A stretch of 64,000 bases of DNA from Opitutus sp. (GTDB lineage: Bacteria > Verrucomicrobiota > Verrucomicrobiia > Opitutales > Opitutaceae), in contig PNJQ01000008.1 of assembly GCA_013821985.1 (NCBI GenBank), positions 1 through 64,000 on the forward strand, written 5' to 3'. A program made the position numbers and the translations under genes. Below, in pieces: positions 51,321 to 60,340 of the stretch (position 1 is the first letter of the stretch; every line of letters begins with the position of its first letter). The notes beneath the pieces are model-generated. The model was not told the origin of the DNA, ran no database searches, and saw nothing but the letters and a program-made list of their open reading frames with translations.

Positions 51321-52120
51321 AACTTATCAAGACACTCATCGTGGACGACGAGCCGCTCGCGCGGGCCATGGTCGCCAAGCTCCTCGAAACCGAAGCGGAC
51401 ATCGAACTTGTCGGCGAAGCGGCGGAAGGCCGGGCCGCGCTCACGCTGATTAACCGCGCGGCGCCCGAGCTGCTATTCCTCGATGTGCAGATGCCGGGCA
51501 TGTCGGGCATCGAGCTGCTGCAAAAGCTCCCCGCGGCGAAGCGTCCGGCGGTGATCTTCGTGACCGCCTACGATGCGTTTGCGCTCAAGGCGTTCGAGCT
51601 GCACGCGATCGATTTCCTGCTCAAGCCCTACACCGACGAACGCTTTCACGCCGCGCTCGCGCGGATGCGCCGGCAGCTGCGCCAGGCGGATATCGGCGCG
51701 CTGACGGATCGCATGGAATCGCTCTTGAAAACTTTCAGCTCGCGCTCCGCGCACGTTCGATCCGGCGCGGCAGCGGAGGTCGCTGCGTCGGCGCCCCTGC
51801 AGCTCGTGGCAAAGTCCGGCAGCGACATCCATGTTTTTCGCACGGACCAGATCAAGTGGGTGGAAGGGCAGGGCGATTACCTGAAGATTCACGGCACGGC
51901 CGGCAGCGCGCTCGTGCGCGAGACGATGACGCATTTCCTCGGTCGCGTGCCCGGCGGACAATTCGTGCGCGTGCACAAGTCCACGATCGTGAACCTCACG
52001 TTCGTCCGGCGCCTCGAGCCGATCTATTCGGGCGACTATCGACTGGAGCTGACGGACGGCACCGTGCTGCGCGTGAGCCGGCATTACCGCGAGCAACTCG
52101 TGCCGCTGTTGCAGGTTTGA
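51317..52120 (+). CDS. LytTR-type response regulator
   Basis: 267 residues. Receiver domain with DDEPLARAMVAKLLE, the phospho-accepting Asp in LLFLDVQMPGMSGIELLQ and KPYTDERF. The C-terminal LytTR DNA-binding domain has SDIHVFRTDQIKWVEGQGDY, LKIHGTAG and VPGGQFVRVHKSTIVNL, then LTDGTVLRVSRHYREQLVPL. Paired with the kinase encoded just upstream. Targets may include the orphan permease upstream or the TonB receptors downstream; no site could be identified. Confidence 0.92.
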   Translation: MKLIKTLIVDDEPLARAMVAKLLETEADIELVGEAAEGRAALTLINRAAPELLFLDVQMPGMSGIELLQKLPAAKRPAVIFVTAYDAFALKAFELHAIDFLLKPYTDERFHAALARMRRQLRQADIGALTDRMESLLKTFSSRSAHVRSGAAAEVAASAPLQLVAKSGSDIHVFRTDQIKWVEGQGDYLKIHGTAGSALVRETMTHFLGRVPGGQFVRVHKSTIVNLTFVRRLEPIYSGDYRLELTDGTVLRVSRHYREQLVPLLQV

Positions 52121-52237
52121 TCGGCGCTCCGGGGCGCAAGAAGTGGTGGGCGGCGCAACGCCTTGGCGCGCGCGCGAACGGGAAGTCGCGAGCCGGTTGA
52201 TGCATGTGGAAGTTGTGGCGTGGTCACGTGGACACAA

Positions 52238-52263
52238 GCGCCGGCGCGCGTTCGCGCCGGCGC
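52238..52263. promoter_or_regulatory. GC-rich hairpin in the leader of the TonB receptor
   Basis: GCGCCGGCGCG (52238-52248) pairs perfectly with CGCGCCGGCGC (52253-52263), loop CGTT, no T-run. It ends 27 bp before the receptor ATG. It may be the terminator-like end of the two-component operon or a leader structure. Confidence 0.5.
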
Positions 52264-52289
52264 ACACCCGCAAACCCCACCGATCGATC

Positions 52290-54968
52290 ATGATCACCTC
52301 CACCACACACCGGTTCCGCCGTGCGCGCATTTTGGCACTGTTAGCGGGACTTCCCCTGTTCACGTGCGTGCCGGCCACGGCGCAGCAATCGGACGAGAAA
52401 AAAGACGAGACCGTCGAGCTACAGAAATTCGAGGTCACCGGTTCGCGCGTGAAGCGCCTCGATATCGAGACGCCCGCGCCCGTCGTCGCCTACAGCACCG
52501 CCGACATCGAGGCGAAGGGCTACACGAACGTGGGCGACTTTATTCAGAGTCTGCCTTTCAACACTGGCGCTTCGAATTCGATCTACCAGACGGCAAGCTT
52601 CACGCGCGGCGCGGCCACGGCCAATCCCCGCGGCTTGGGAGCCCAGCGGTTCCTCGTGCTGGTGGACGGTCGGCGACCGTCCACTTACGCGCTGCCCACC
52701 GGCGGCAATCGCCAAGTGTTCGATTTCAACAGCCTGCCGGCCGCCGCGATCGACAGCGTCGAGTTTCTCAAGGACGGCGCCTCCGCCATCTACGGCGCTG
52801 ACGCGGTGACCGGTGTGTTCAACGTGAAGTTGAAAAAGAACTACACGGGCATCTCGATGACCGGCTACTACGGCAACACGCTCGATCACGATACCGGCAT
52901 CAAGCAATTCAGCGTCGTCGCGGGTGCCGGCGCCGGAAGCACCAAGGCGATGGTCGCCTTCGACTTCAAGAGCGCCAACTCGAACTTCCTGCGCGACTAC
53001 GGTGTCACCACGACCGATTACACCCTCACTCTCGGCACGAACAAGGGCGCCAACCAGAACAGCACGCTGAACTGGCCCGCCAACCTCACCATCACCGCGG
53101 CACAGGCGGCGGCGATCGGGATTCCCGCCGGCACCTACGTGCCGAGTGGCGGCCGGTTGCTGGCTAATCCACAGCTTTCCGATTTTGTGCGTGTCGGCGC
53201 GGTGCCGGCGGAGAATCGCTATAACTTCGCCGAGACCTACCAGCGCTATCCCGCCTACGACTATGTAAGCGTTTACGCGCAGTTTGATCACGAATTCAAT
53301 GATCAGATCTCCGCCTTCGGTTCCGCCGCTTTCTCGGACAACAGCACCTATTACGCGTTCACCCCCGGCGTCGTCAGCTTCGCAACGGAGGGTCTCACGC
53401 TGCCGGCCACCAGTCCCCACAATCCGTTTGGCATCGCGCTCAACACCCTGCTCGGTCGCACGAACTTCGGTCCCGTGCGCAAATTCGACACCGAATCGCT
53501 GTCCGGCAACTTCGTCGGCGGGCTGCGCGGTCACTACAACAACTGGGATTGGGAAACGGCCGTGAGCTACGGCTTCAGCACGGTCACGAGCGTCGCCCGC
53601 AACGCGATTCGCGCGGCGACCTTCCAATCGGCGTTGAACGGCACGCTTTCCGGTTTCACCGGGCAATATTTCAATCCGTTCGGTCCGAACAGCGATGCGT
53701 TTTCGCGGGCGCTGTTTACCTCTTCCAGCGGCATGAACAAGGGCGATGGCTCCGCGTGGGACGCGAGCATTACCAATGGCTCGCTTTTCACGCTCCCTGG
53801 AGGTGACGTCGGCCTCGCGGCCGGCGCCGAAATCCGCAACGATCGCCTGCAGACGAATCCCGACACGGCGGCTTACCTCGGCTCCGGCGGTGGTCAGCCT
53901 CTGCGGGGTGAACGCGACGTCATGTCGGCCTACGTCGAACTCACGGCCCCGCTCTTCAGCAAAACGAGTTTCGGTTCCGCTGAGGCGCAGCTGGCCGTGC
54001 GGCACGAAAATTACAGCGATTTCGGCAAGACCACCAAACCGAAGGCGGGCTTGAAGCTCCGCTTGCCCGACACGCGCTTCGTCAACGTCATCCTCCGCGG
54101 TTCCTACTCGGAGTCCTTCCAGGCTCCCGCGCTGGCGCTGCTCCATGCCTCCCAGACGATCGGGTTCAGTGCCGCTCTTTTGCAGGACCCCTTGCGCCCG
54201 CAGGATGCTCCGCAACAGCAGCGCATCGTGACCGGCGGTAACCCGAACCTTTTGCCCGAGGAAGGCAAGACGACCTATTTCGGTGCGGTCGTTGATCTCC
54301 CGGCGGTGAAGGACCTCTCGTTCAACCTCGATTATTTCAAGTTCCGCATCAACCAGGTCATCGTGACTCCCGGCGTGAATTATCTGTTCACTCCGGCGGG
54401 CATCGCCGCCTTCCCGAATGCCATTGTGCGTGATGGTGCCGGCGGTCCGATCCTCCGCGTCGAAACCGTGCCGTCGAACAATCCCCAGGCGTATCAGGAT
54501 TACCGCGGCGTCGATTTCGGCATCAACTACCGGCATCGCAACACCCCGGTGGGCGATTTCACCTTCTCACTCGAAGTTTCGCGCACGATCGAACTGACGA
54601 TCGACAACGGACTTGGCGGCGGCCCGTTTGATTTTGCCGGCCACTGGAACATTCCGAAATGGAAAGGCAATGCGGGCATCGGCTGGCGCTACAAGAACTG
54701 GAGCGCGAACGTGAACGCCGACTATACGGGCAAATATTGGAATGACGGCTACACCGTGCAGGGCTGGGGCGAGAATCCCTACACGATCACCAGCGCGGCG
54801 GTGAGCTACCGCGGTTTCTGGGGCACGACCATCACGGTCGGTGCGAACAACCTCCTCGACGATCTCCCGCCCTCCAACGGTCGTGACACTCAGGGATTCG
54901 ACACGAACACGTATGGCGGAGGCGGGCTCGGCCGCTTCGTCTATGTGCGAGTGCGGAAGGATTTCTAA
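52290..54968 (+). CDS. TonB-dependent receptor (large)
   Basis: 892 residues. Signal peptide (ILALLAGLPLFTCVPATA, residues about 12-30). The TonB-box-like segment TVELQKFEVTGSRVKRLDIE precedes the plug (APVVAYSTADIEAKGYTNVG, FLVLVDGRRPSTYALPTGGN, AAIDSVEFLKDGASAIYGAD). The barrel follows and ends in RFVYVRVRKDF with the terminal Phe needed for outer-membrane assembly. Long Opitutaceae-type receptors of this family typically import complex carbohydrates or siderophores, but no substrate can be assigned. A terminator separates it from a second receptor. Confidence 0.92.
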   Translation: MITSTTHRFRRARILALLAGLPLFTCVPATAQQSDEKKDETVELQKFEVTGSRVKRLDIETPAPVVAYSTADIEAKGYTNVGDFIQSLPFNTGASNSIYQTASFTRGAATANPRGLGAQRFLVLVDGRRPSTYALPTGGNRQVFDFNSLPAAAIDSVEFLKDGASAIYGADAVTGVFNVKLKKNYTGISMTGYYGNTLDHDTGIKQFSVVAGAGAGSTKAMVAFDFKSANSNFLRDYGVTTTDYTLTLGTNKGANQNSTLNWPANLTITAAQAAAIGIPAGTYVPSGGRLLANPQLSDFVRVGAVPAENRYNFAETYQRYPAYDYVSVYAQFDHEFNDQISAFGSAAFSDNSTYYAFTPGVVSFATEGLTLPATSPHNPFGIALNTLLGRTNFGPVRKFDTESLSGNFVGGLRGHYNNWDWETAVSYGFSTVTSVARNAIRAATFQSALNGTLSGFTGQYFNPFGPNSDAFSRALFTSSSGMNKGDGSAWDASITNGSLFTLPGGDVGLAAGAEIRNDRLQTNPDTAAYLGSGGGQPLRGERDVMSAYVELTAPLFSKTSFGSAEAQLAVRHENYSDFGKTTKPKAGLKLRLPDTRFVNVILRGSYSESFQAPALALLHASQTIGFSAALLQDPLRPQDAPQQQRIVTGGNPNLLPEEGKTTYFGAVVDLPAVKDLSFNLDYFKFRINQVIVTPGVNYLFTPAGIAAFPNAIVRDGAGGPILRVETVPSNNPQAYQDYRGVDFGINYRHRNTPVGDFTFSLEVSRTIELTIDNGLGGGPFDFAGHWNIPKWKGNAGIGWRYKNWSANVNADYTGKYWNDGYTVQGWGENPYTITSAAVSYRGFWGTTITVGANNLLDDLPPSNGRDTQGFDTNTYGGGGLGRFVYVRVRKDF

Positions 54969-54992
54969 GCCTCGCTTCCTTGCTTTCTCACC

Positions 54993-55018
54993 GGCGCGCC
55001 GATGGGCGCGCCTTTTTT
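54993..55018 (+). terminator. Terminator after the first of two TonB receptors
   Basis: Stem GGCGCGCC / GGCGCGCC (54993-55000 with 55005-55012), loop GATG, six T. Confidence 0.9.
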
Positions 55019-55163
55019 GTCTCTCAAACGTGCGGTGCGAATCGCACGGGACAACGCAGCGTCGAACGCCGTGTCGCGCGCCCGTTGCCGCGCTCCGTCG
55101 CGCTCAGACGCTGCCGTCGTCCGCGCTTCTTCGCGAAGCCGGGCAACCAACACGCCAAACCCA

Positions 55164-57962
55164 ATGAACCAAACCCCCGTTCTGAACAGCCGGGGCGCGC
55201 GTCGCACGTGGAGTGCGCTCGCCGCCCTGTGCCTCGCGCCGGCACTTGCCCTCGCGCAATCGTCCGCCGCCGCCTCGTCCTCGTCGGACGACGCCAACAT
55301 CACGAAGCTCGATAAATTCGTCGTCACCGGCTCCTACATCCCGGCCGCGGCGGACGAGGCCAACGCCTCGCCCGTCGTCGTCGTCACGGCGCAGGACATC
55401 CAGGCCAGCGGCCTCACGAAGAGCCTGCTCGATGTGCTCCGCAAATCCGTGCCGCAGATCGTCGGCGGCAACAACATTGGTGTCGAAAACGGCAACGTCG
55501 CCGGCAATTCCACCAATGGCGGCTCGCAACTCGCGCTCCGCAATACCTCCACGCTAGTCCTGATCGACGGCCTGCGGGTCGCGTTTTCGCCGGTCGCCGG
55601 CACCGGTGGTTTCCAATTCGTCGACCTTAACGTCGTGCCCGTTTCCGCGGTGGAACGCATCGAAGTGCTCACCGACGGCGCGTCTGCGATCTACGGTTCC
55701 GACGCAGTTTCCGGCGTAATCAACATCATCCTGAAAAAGAATTACCAAGGCTTCGAACTCGGCGGCTACTACGGCTTCACGAAATCCGACAAGACCGGCG
55801 CGATGTATCGCGACCGCTCGGTGCGCCTCGTCGGCGGTTCGTCGACCGACAAGACGGGCGTCACCATCTCCGCCGAGTGGACGCGCTCCGATCCGCTCTA
55901 CGAGCGCGACTACAACTACACCTCGCCGGTCTATCTCACCGCGAGTTACCCCGGCGTTGTGAACGATGCCAGCGGCAACTTCTATCGCCTCAATTCCACG
56001 CTGAATGCACCGCCGTCCGGTCCCGCCCAGACTCTTGCGCAGTGGGCCGCGCAGGGAGTTTACGTGCTCACGCCCTCCGCACAGGTGCCGCTCGGCTTCG
56101 ACCTTTCCGGTCGACCAACGTTCCTCGGTGCACTCGACAAACAGATCGCCACGGTGGCGTTGCAGCACCAGGTGAACGACGCGCTCCGCGTCTCGTCCAC
56201 GATCCTCTACGCGAAGACGCACAATCAATATAACCTCAACCCGCAGCCGATCGTTTTCCGCATCAACACCAACGCGGGCAACACCGGCCTGCCCGGCATT
56301 CCGATCACCGACGTCGGCGCGCAGGTGCGCAACCGCTTCGTCGGTGCCGGCAATCGAGTCTACATCAACGACACCGACTCGATTCGCGGCACTTTCGTCG
56401 CGGAAGGGAAACTCGGCAGCGACTGGCTCTGGACGGCCGACGCGCTCTACAACACTGCCTCGCAACAGGCGGTTGGCACCAACCAGATCCTCGACTCGGC
56501 GCTTCAGGCGGGCATCGCCAGCGGCGCGATCAATCTCACCGCGATCAACCAGGGCGCGAATGCCTTTGCGACGTCGAACATCTTCGGCGACTCGCTCGCG
56601 CTGCTCGAGAGCAAGCTGCTCGCCTACAACCTCCGCGTGAATGGGTCGCTGTTCGATCTGCCCGGCGGCACGATCTATGTCGCGCTCGGCGCCGGCTACC
56701 GGAAGGAGACGCTGAAAGCCACGGCCGACAAAAACAGTGTCATCGATCCGGTGACCGGCGGCTCGGCGTGGAACAACGGCGTGACGTTGAATCCGTTCAG
56801 CGCGACGCGGTCTGTGAAGTCGGTTTTCGCCGAAGTGAAAATCCCGCTCACCTCCGAAAAGTGGAGCGTGCCGGGCTTCTACAAGGCCGACCTCGACGCC
56901 GCGGTGCGCCACGAAGTCTACAGCGCCAGCGACGAAAAGCCGACCGTCCCGAAAATTTCGCTGCGGTGGATGCCGTTCAACGACGAGTTAGCGATCCGCT
57001 CGACGTTCTCGAAATCGTTCGCCGCGCCGACGCTCTACAGTCTCTACGGCCCGACAAACTCCGGCGCCACCGCGTCGCTCAACGGCCTGACCGCCTACAA
57101 TGCGGCCGGCCAGCCGATCGGTCCGTTCACGCCGATTCAAGGCAACCAGCAGAACGGCTCGAACCCAAACCTTCTGCCCTCGCATTCGAAAAACTACACG
57201 GTGGGCTTCGTCTATTCGCCGAAGGCCATCAAAGGCCTGTCTGTCTCGGTCGATTACGTGAACATCAAGGAATCCGACATCGTCGGCACGCTTGCCGCGG
57301 CGACGACGATGATCCAGGACGTCGAACAATTCGGCCCCGCCTCCGTCTACGCGTCTTACGTGCGGCTGGGCAACTTCAGCCAACTCGGTGGCGCCTTTGT
57401 GACGGCACCGGGCCAGTTGCATCCGAATCCGTCGAACATTTACGTCGATCAACTCGCCGTGAATGTGGGCAAGCAGGATCAGGAAGGCATCGACGTCACG
57501 CTGCAATACGACTGGACCAACGAACTCGGCGCATGGGGCCTCACGAGTTCGTGGAGTTTCCTCCGGTCGTTCGTCGTGCAATCGGCACCCGATCTGCCCG
57601 CGAACGAATTTGCCGGCTTCAACGGCTTCGGCACGCTGCCGAAGATGCGCAGCCGCACCACCGCGACGTGGCAGAAGGGTGCGTTCAGCGCGATGCTCGG
57701 CGGCACGTTCATCAAGTCGGTCACGAGCGCGGGCGATGGTCGTATCCTGCCGAACTTCTACCAGTTCGATGCCCAAGTCGGCGTCGACCTCGCGACCGTT
57801 TCACCGCGGCTCAGCGGGCTGCGCGTGTCGCTCGGCGTGAACAACCTTCTCGACAAGTATCCGCTGGTCGACGACTCGGTGTTCTCCGACCCGCCTGCCG
57901 ATACCGGTCTCTATGGCTCGTTCGGCCGGTTCTATTTCGTCGACGTCACCTACAAGTTCTGA
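55164..57962 (+). CDS. TonB-dependent receptor (large), second copy
   Basis: 932 residues. Signal peptide ending near ALALAQ. TonB-box-like DKFVVTGSYIPAAADEANAS, then plug segments (VVVTAQDIQASGLTKSLLDV, LALRNTSTLVLIDGLRVAF, AVERIEVLTDGASAIYGSD). The barrel ends FGRFYFVDVTYKF with a terminal Phe. It is of the same family as the preceding receptor but not a close duplicate (motif order same, sequence different). A strong terminator follows. Confidence 0.92.
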   Translation: MNQTPVLNSRGARRTWSALAALCLAPALALAQSSAAASSSSDDANITKLDKFVVTGSYIPAAADEANASPVVVVTAQDIQASGLTKSLLDVLRKSVPQIVGGNNIGVENGNVAGNSTNGGSQLALRNTSTLVLIDGLRVAFSPVAGTGGFQFVDLNVVPVSAVERIEVLTDGASAIYGSDAVSGVINIILKKNYQGFELGGYYGFTKSDKTGAMYRDRSVRLVGGSSTDKTGVTISAEWTRSDPLYERDYNYTSPVYLTASYPGVVNDASGNFYRLNSTLNAPPSGPAQTLAQWAAQGVYVLTPSAQVPLGFDLSGRPTFLGALDKQIATVALQHQVNDALRVSSTILYAKTHNQYNLNPQPIVFRINTNAGNTGLPGIPITDVGAQVRNRFVGAGNRVYINDTDSIRGTFVAEGKLGSDWLWTADALYNTASQQAVGTNQILDSALQAGIASGAINLTAINQGANAFATSNIFGDSLALLESKLLAYNLRVNGSLFDLPGGTIYVALGAGYRKETLKATADKNSVIDPVTGGSAWNNGVTLNPFSATRSVKSVFAEVKIPLTSEKWSVPGFYKADLDAAVRHEVYSASDEKPTVPKISLRWMPFNDELAIRSTFSKSFAAPTLYSLYGPTNSGATASLNGLTAYNAAGQPIGPFTPIQGNQQNGSNPNLLPSHSKNYTVGFVYSPKAIKGLSVSVDYVNIKESDIVGTLAAATTMIQDVEQFGPASVYASYVRLGNFSQLGGAFVTAPGQLHPNPSNIYVDQLAVNVGKQDQEGIDVTLQYDWTNELGAWGLTSSWSFLRSFVVQSAPDLPANEFAGFNGFGTLPKMRSRTTATWQKGAFSAMLGGTFIKSVTSAGDGRILPNFYQFDAQVGVDLATVSPRLSGLRVSLGVNNLLDKYPLVDDSVFSDPPADTGLYGSFGRFYFVDVTYKF

Positions 57963-57989
57963 CGCGGCGCGCAGCTTGTGCAGATGCGA

Positions 57990-58015
57990 GCCGGGGCGAA
58001 AGCCCCGGCTTTTTT
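57990..58015 (+). terminator. Terminator after the second TonB receptor
   Basis: Stem GCCGGGGC / GCCCCGGC (57990-57997 with 58002-58009), GAAA tetraloop, six T. It lies between convergent genes. Confidence 0.92.
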
Positions 58016-58043
58016 CGTGTTTGGATCGGTCGTGTGCGACGAC

Positions 58044-58574
58044 TCAGTCTTGACCCACCAGTCTGCTCCGGCGCTCGAGGAGCAGTGTGTCGCACCACTG
58101 ACCCGCAAGAGGACCATGTGACAGGCGGCCGATCTTGGCGCGAATGCCGACGAGACGAAAACCATGGCGTTGTTGCAGCGCGAGGCTCGCGGCGTTTTGC
58201 GGGAACGTGGCGGATTGCAGCGTCCAAAAGCCTTGCGCTTCGCTGTGGCGGATCATCTCGGCCATGAGCGCGTCGCCGATGCGCTGGCCGCGATGCAGGG
58301 CGGACACGTAGAGGCTCATCTCCGCGACACCGCGATAGACGGGACGCGACGACACCGGAATCAGCACGGCCCACGCGGCGAGTGTGCCCGCGGCATCGCG
58401 CGCGACGAGGCAGCAGTCGGCGATTTTGGATTTGATGAAGTCGGTCCATGCGGCGGGCGGTGCGCTTTCGAACGTGGCCATGCCCGTCGCGATGCCTTCC
58501 GCGTAAATGCGGCGCACCGCCGGCCAATCGGCTTCGGTCATGGAATGAAAAGTGAGAGTGCGAGTTGGGTGCAT
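58044..58574 (-). CDS. GNAT-family N-acetyltransferase (phosphinothricin-type)
   Basis: 176 residues. Starts with a GNAT core: TEADWPAVRRIYAEGIATGM, then FESAPPAAWTDFIKSKI, AWAVLIPVSSRPVYRGVAEM and the acetyl-CoA loop SLYVSALHRGQRIGDALMAE, with ATFPQNAASLALQQRHGFRL and GRLSHGPLAGQWCDTLLLER closing the fold. This is the layout of phosphinothricin/methionine-sulfone acetyltransferase relatives; the substrate is unproven. The gene is minus-strand and convergent with the TonB receptor. Confidence 0.88.
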   Translation of the reverse strand: MHPTRTLTFHSMTEADWPAVRRIYAEGIATGMATFESAPPAAWTDFIKSKIADCCLVARDAAGTLAAWAVLIPVSSRPVYRGVAEMSLYVSALHRGQRIGDALMAEMIRHSEAQGFWTLQSATFPQNAASLALQQRHGFRLVGIRAKIGRLSHGPLAGQWCDTLLLERRSRLVGQD

Positions 58575-58602
58575 GGCCAGCAGGCAGCGCGGGGCGTGCC
58601 AA

Positions 58603-58710
58603 GTAGGGCCGGTCTCCGACCGGCCAGGTCAGACCGGCAGCGGAGGATTTGGCGCTTTGGAAATGATGGTTGTGACGAGGGGATTTTCGCCGGTCGGAGA
58701 CCGACGCTAC
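58603..58710. repeat. Palindromic repeat (GCCGGTCTCCGACC arms)
   Basis: GTAGGGCCGGTCTCCGACCGG at the left faces CCGGTCGGAGACCGACGCTAC at 58690-58710. The right arm overlaps the 3' end of the ACT-domain gene and supplies its TAG stop codon. Confidence 0.7.
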
Positions 58711-59087
58711 TCCCGCACGGTGTGGCCGGCAGCTTCGAGGGCGAGAATCGCGTCGTCGAGTTGGGCGTGTTTCACCAGCACGTAGTCGGTGTCGAACGTG
58801 GAGGTGGCGAGAATGCCGATCTTCGCCGCAGCAAGCGGAGCGAGGACGGAAGCGAGAATGCCGGTGAGGGTGAACTCGAATGGCCCTTGGAGCTTGAACA
58901 TCGCCCAGCCCGCTTCGTGCTTCAGGCCGACAGGAATTTGCGCGGCGGGACAGAGGATCGAGAGTTCGTCGGCCGTGCGCGTCACGGCGCTAAACACCGG
59001 CGAGTCGGCCCACGCGGGAAGCGTGGCGTCGGGCGCGAGGCGCGCCACCGCGAATTCGCCGGGGATGAGTTGGAGCACGAGCGGCAT
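58707..59087 (-). CDS. ACT domain-containing protein
   Basis: 126 residues. LSILCPAAQIP and LQGPFEFTLTGILASVLAPL are the first ACT strands, then KIGILATSTFDTDYVLVKHA and the closing LEAAGHTVRE. Stand-alone ACT proteins of this type are predicted amino-acid sensors. The stop codon falls in the palindromic repeat. Monocistronic. Confidence 0.8.
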   Translation of the reverse strand: MPLVLQLIPGEFAVARLAPDATLPAWADSPVFSAVTRTADELSILCPAAQIPVGLKHEAGWAMFKLQGPFEFTLTGILASVLAPLAAAKIGILATSTFDTDYVLVKHAQLDDAILALEAAGHTVRE

Positions 59088-59162
59088 GCGAAGGGAACTA
59101 AGCCGGACGAAGCGAGCGCGGCAAGAGTTGGGCGCGTATCACGAAAGTGCGGCTCGGATTGA

Positions 59163-59223
59163 GGTGGGAGGGGCTTTACGCCCCGACGTTGATTTTTCGT
59201 CGGGGCTTAAAGCCCCTCCCACC
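59163..59223. repeat. REP-like palindrome, copy D
   Basis: 61 bp, arms GGTGGGAGGGGCTTTACGCC and its mirror, between the ACT gene and the Mla operon end. Spacer is shorter than in the other copies. Confidence 0.85.
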
Positions 59224-59225
59224 CC

Positions 59226-59256
59226 AAACAAAACCCGCGCGAGCGAGGCGCGGGTT
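59226..59256 (-). terminator. Terminator of the Mla-type operon
   Basis: On the minus strand AACCCGCGC / GCGCGGGTT form a perfect 9-bp stem with a 7-nt loop (59232-59256), followed by TTGTTT. Confidence 0.75.
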
Positions 59257-59316
59257 GTGGGGCGAGGAGTTGCGCGCGAGCGCGCAACCTACGGTGTTGC
59301 GGCCCGTGCGCAGCGA

Positions 59317-59338
59317 CCCGCGCCCGGAGGTCGCGGGC
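59317..59338. repeat. 22-bp GC-rich repeat, copy 2
   Basis: Identical in all 22 bases to 28352-28373. It ends 12 bp from the MlaD stop codon. Confidence 0.7.
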
Positions 59339-59350
59339 CACCATCGAGAC

Positions 59351-60340
59351 TCAGAACAGCGCGTTGGCCACGACGCCAACAGCGGTGATCGGGCCTTGGT
59401 CGCCGAGGCCGTCGAGCGCGCGGTCGGCTTTCTTCACGATACCTTGAATGTCTTTATACATTTTGTCGTCGCCGAGCAGCGCGCCCAGCGTGCCTTGGCC
59501 GCTGTTCAATTTCGCGGAGAGTTCGCGAATGTTGTTCATGGACAGCTTCAGGTTGTCGGCGGTCGCGGGATCGTAGAGCAGTGCGCCGATGGCGCCCTTG
59601 CCGGCTTTCACGTCGGCGATGATGCCTCGCGTGTCGCTCATGAAAACTTTCGCGTCCGCGGCGGCGGTCTTGATCTCGCCGACGGCGCCGAGGAGTTCGT
59701 CATGGAGCTGCGAATCGTTGACGAGTTTGCCGAGCGTGCCTCCGCCGCTTTTCAGTTTGGCAGTGATGTCCTGCAAGTTGGCGATGGTCTCGGTGAGTTT
59801 CGGGCCGTTGTCCTCGACGAGCTTGTCCACCTTGGCGAAGAGCGAGCCACCACCGCTGTCACCGCCGAGCGCCTTGCCGATGTTGTCGGCCACGCCCTCG
59901 AGCTTTGCGCCGAGCGAGCCGAGTTGCGCGATGACCTCGTTCATATCGACGGTATTCTTGGTTTTGATCACGTCGCCGTTCTGCAGCATGACAGACGAAT
60001 TGCCGAAGCTGACGGCCAGGTGCTGGCTGCCGAGGAGGCTGGAGGTTTCGACGGAAGCGATGGCGTCGTTCGGGATCTGCACCTTCGGGTCGATGGTCAG
60101 GACGGCTTCAACCTGCTTGTTGGCGAGGCGCGTGGCGGCAACGCTGCCGATCTTGACGCCGGCCATGAGCACCTCGTCGCCTTCCTTGAGGCCCTTGAGG
60201 TTGGAGAAGGGAGCGATGACGGTATAGCCGGTCTTCTTGAAGACCTGGCCACCGCTGAGTGACTCAAAGGTGATCCAAGCCAGCGCGCAGCCGAGGAGGA
60301 AGAAGAGGCCGACGCGAACGGTCTGTTGCGTGTTATTCAT
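59351..60340 (-). CDS. MlaD-like MCE-domain lipid transport protein
   Basis: 329 residues. An N-terminal membrane helix (VGLFFLLGCALAWITFESLS) is followed by one MCE domain (GYTVIAPFSNLKGLKEGDEV, LMAGVKIGSVAATRLANKQV, LLGSQHLAVSFGNSSVMLQN) and a long Asn/Leu-rich helical region with heptad-like repeats (ALGGDSGGGSLFAKVDKLVE). It is the periplasmic substrate-binding subunit of a phospholipid ABC transporter. Its start overlaps the end of the ATPase gene by 8 bp. Last gene of the operon. Confidence 0.9.
   Translation of the reverse strand: MNNTQQTVRVGLFFLLGCALAWITFESLSGGQVFKKTGYTVIAPFSNLKGLKEGDEVLMAGVKIGSVAATRLANKQVEAVLTIDPKVQIPNDAIASVETSSLLGSQHLAVSFGNSSVMLQNGDVIKTKNTVDMNEVIAQLGSLGAKLEGVADNIGKALGGDSGGGSLFAKVDKLVEDNGPKLTETIANLQDITAKLKSGGGTLGKLVNDSQLHDELLGAVGEIKTAAADAKVFMSDTRGIIADVKAGKGAIGALLYDPATADNLKLSMNNIRELSAKLNSGQGTLGALLGDDKMYKDIQGIVKKADRALDGLGDQGPITAVGVVANALF

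Noticed and set aside
52419-54536. Long open frame opposite the first large TonB receptor
   Set aside because: Antisense shadow; the plus-strand receptor has full domain structure, while this frame has none.
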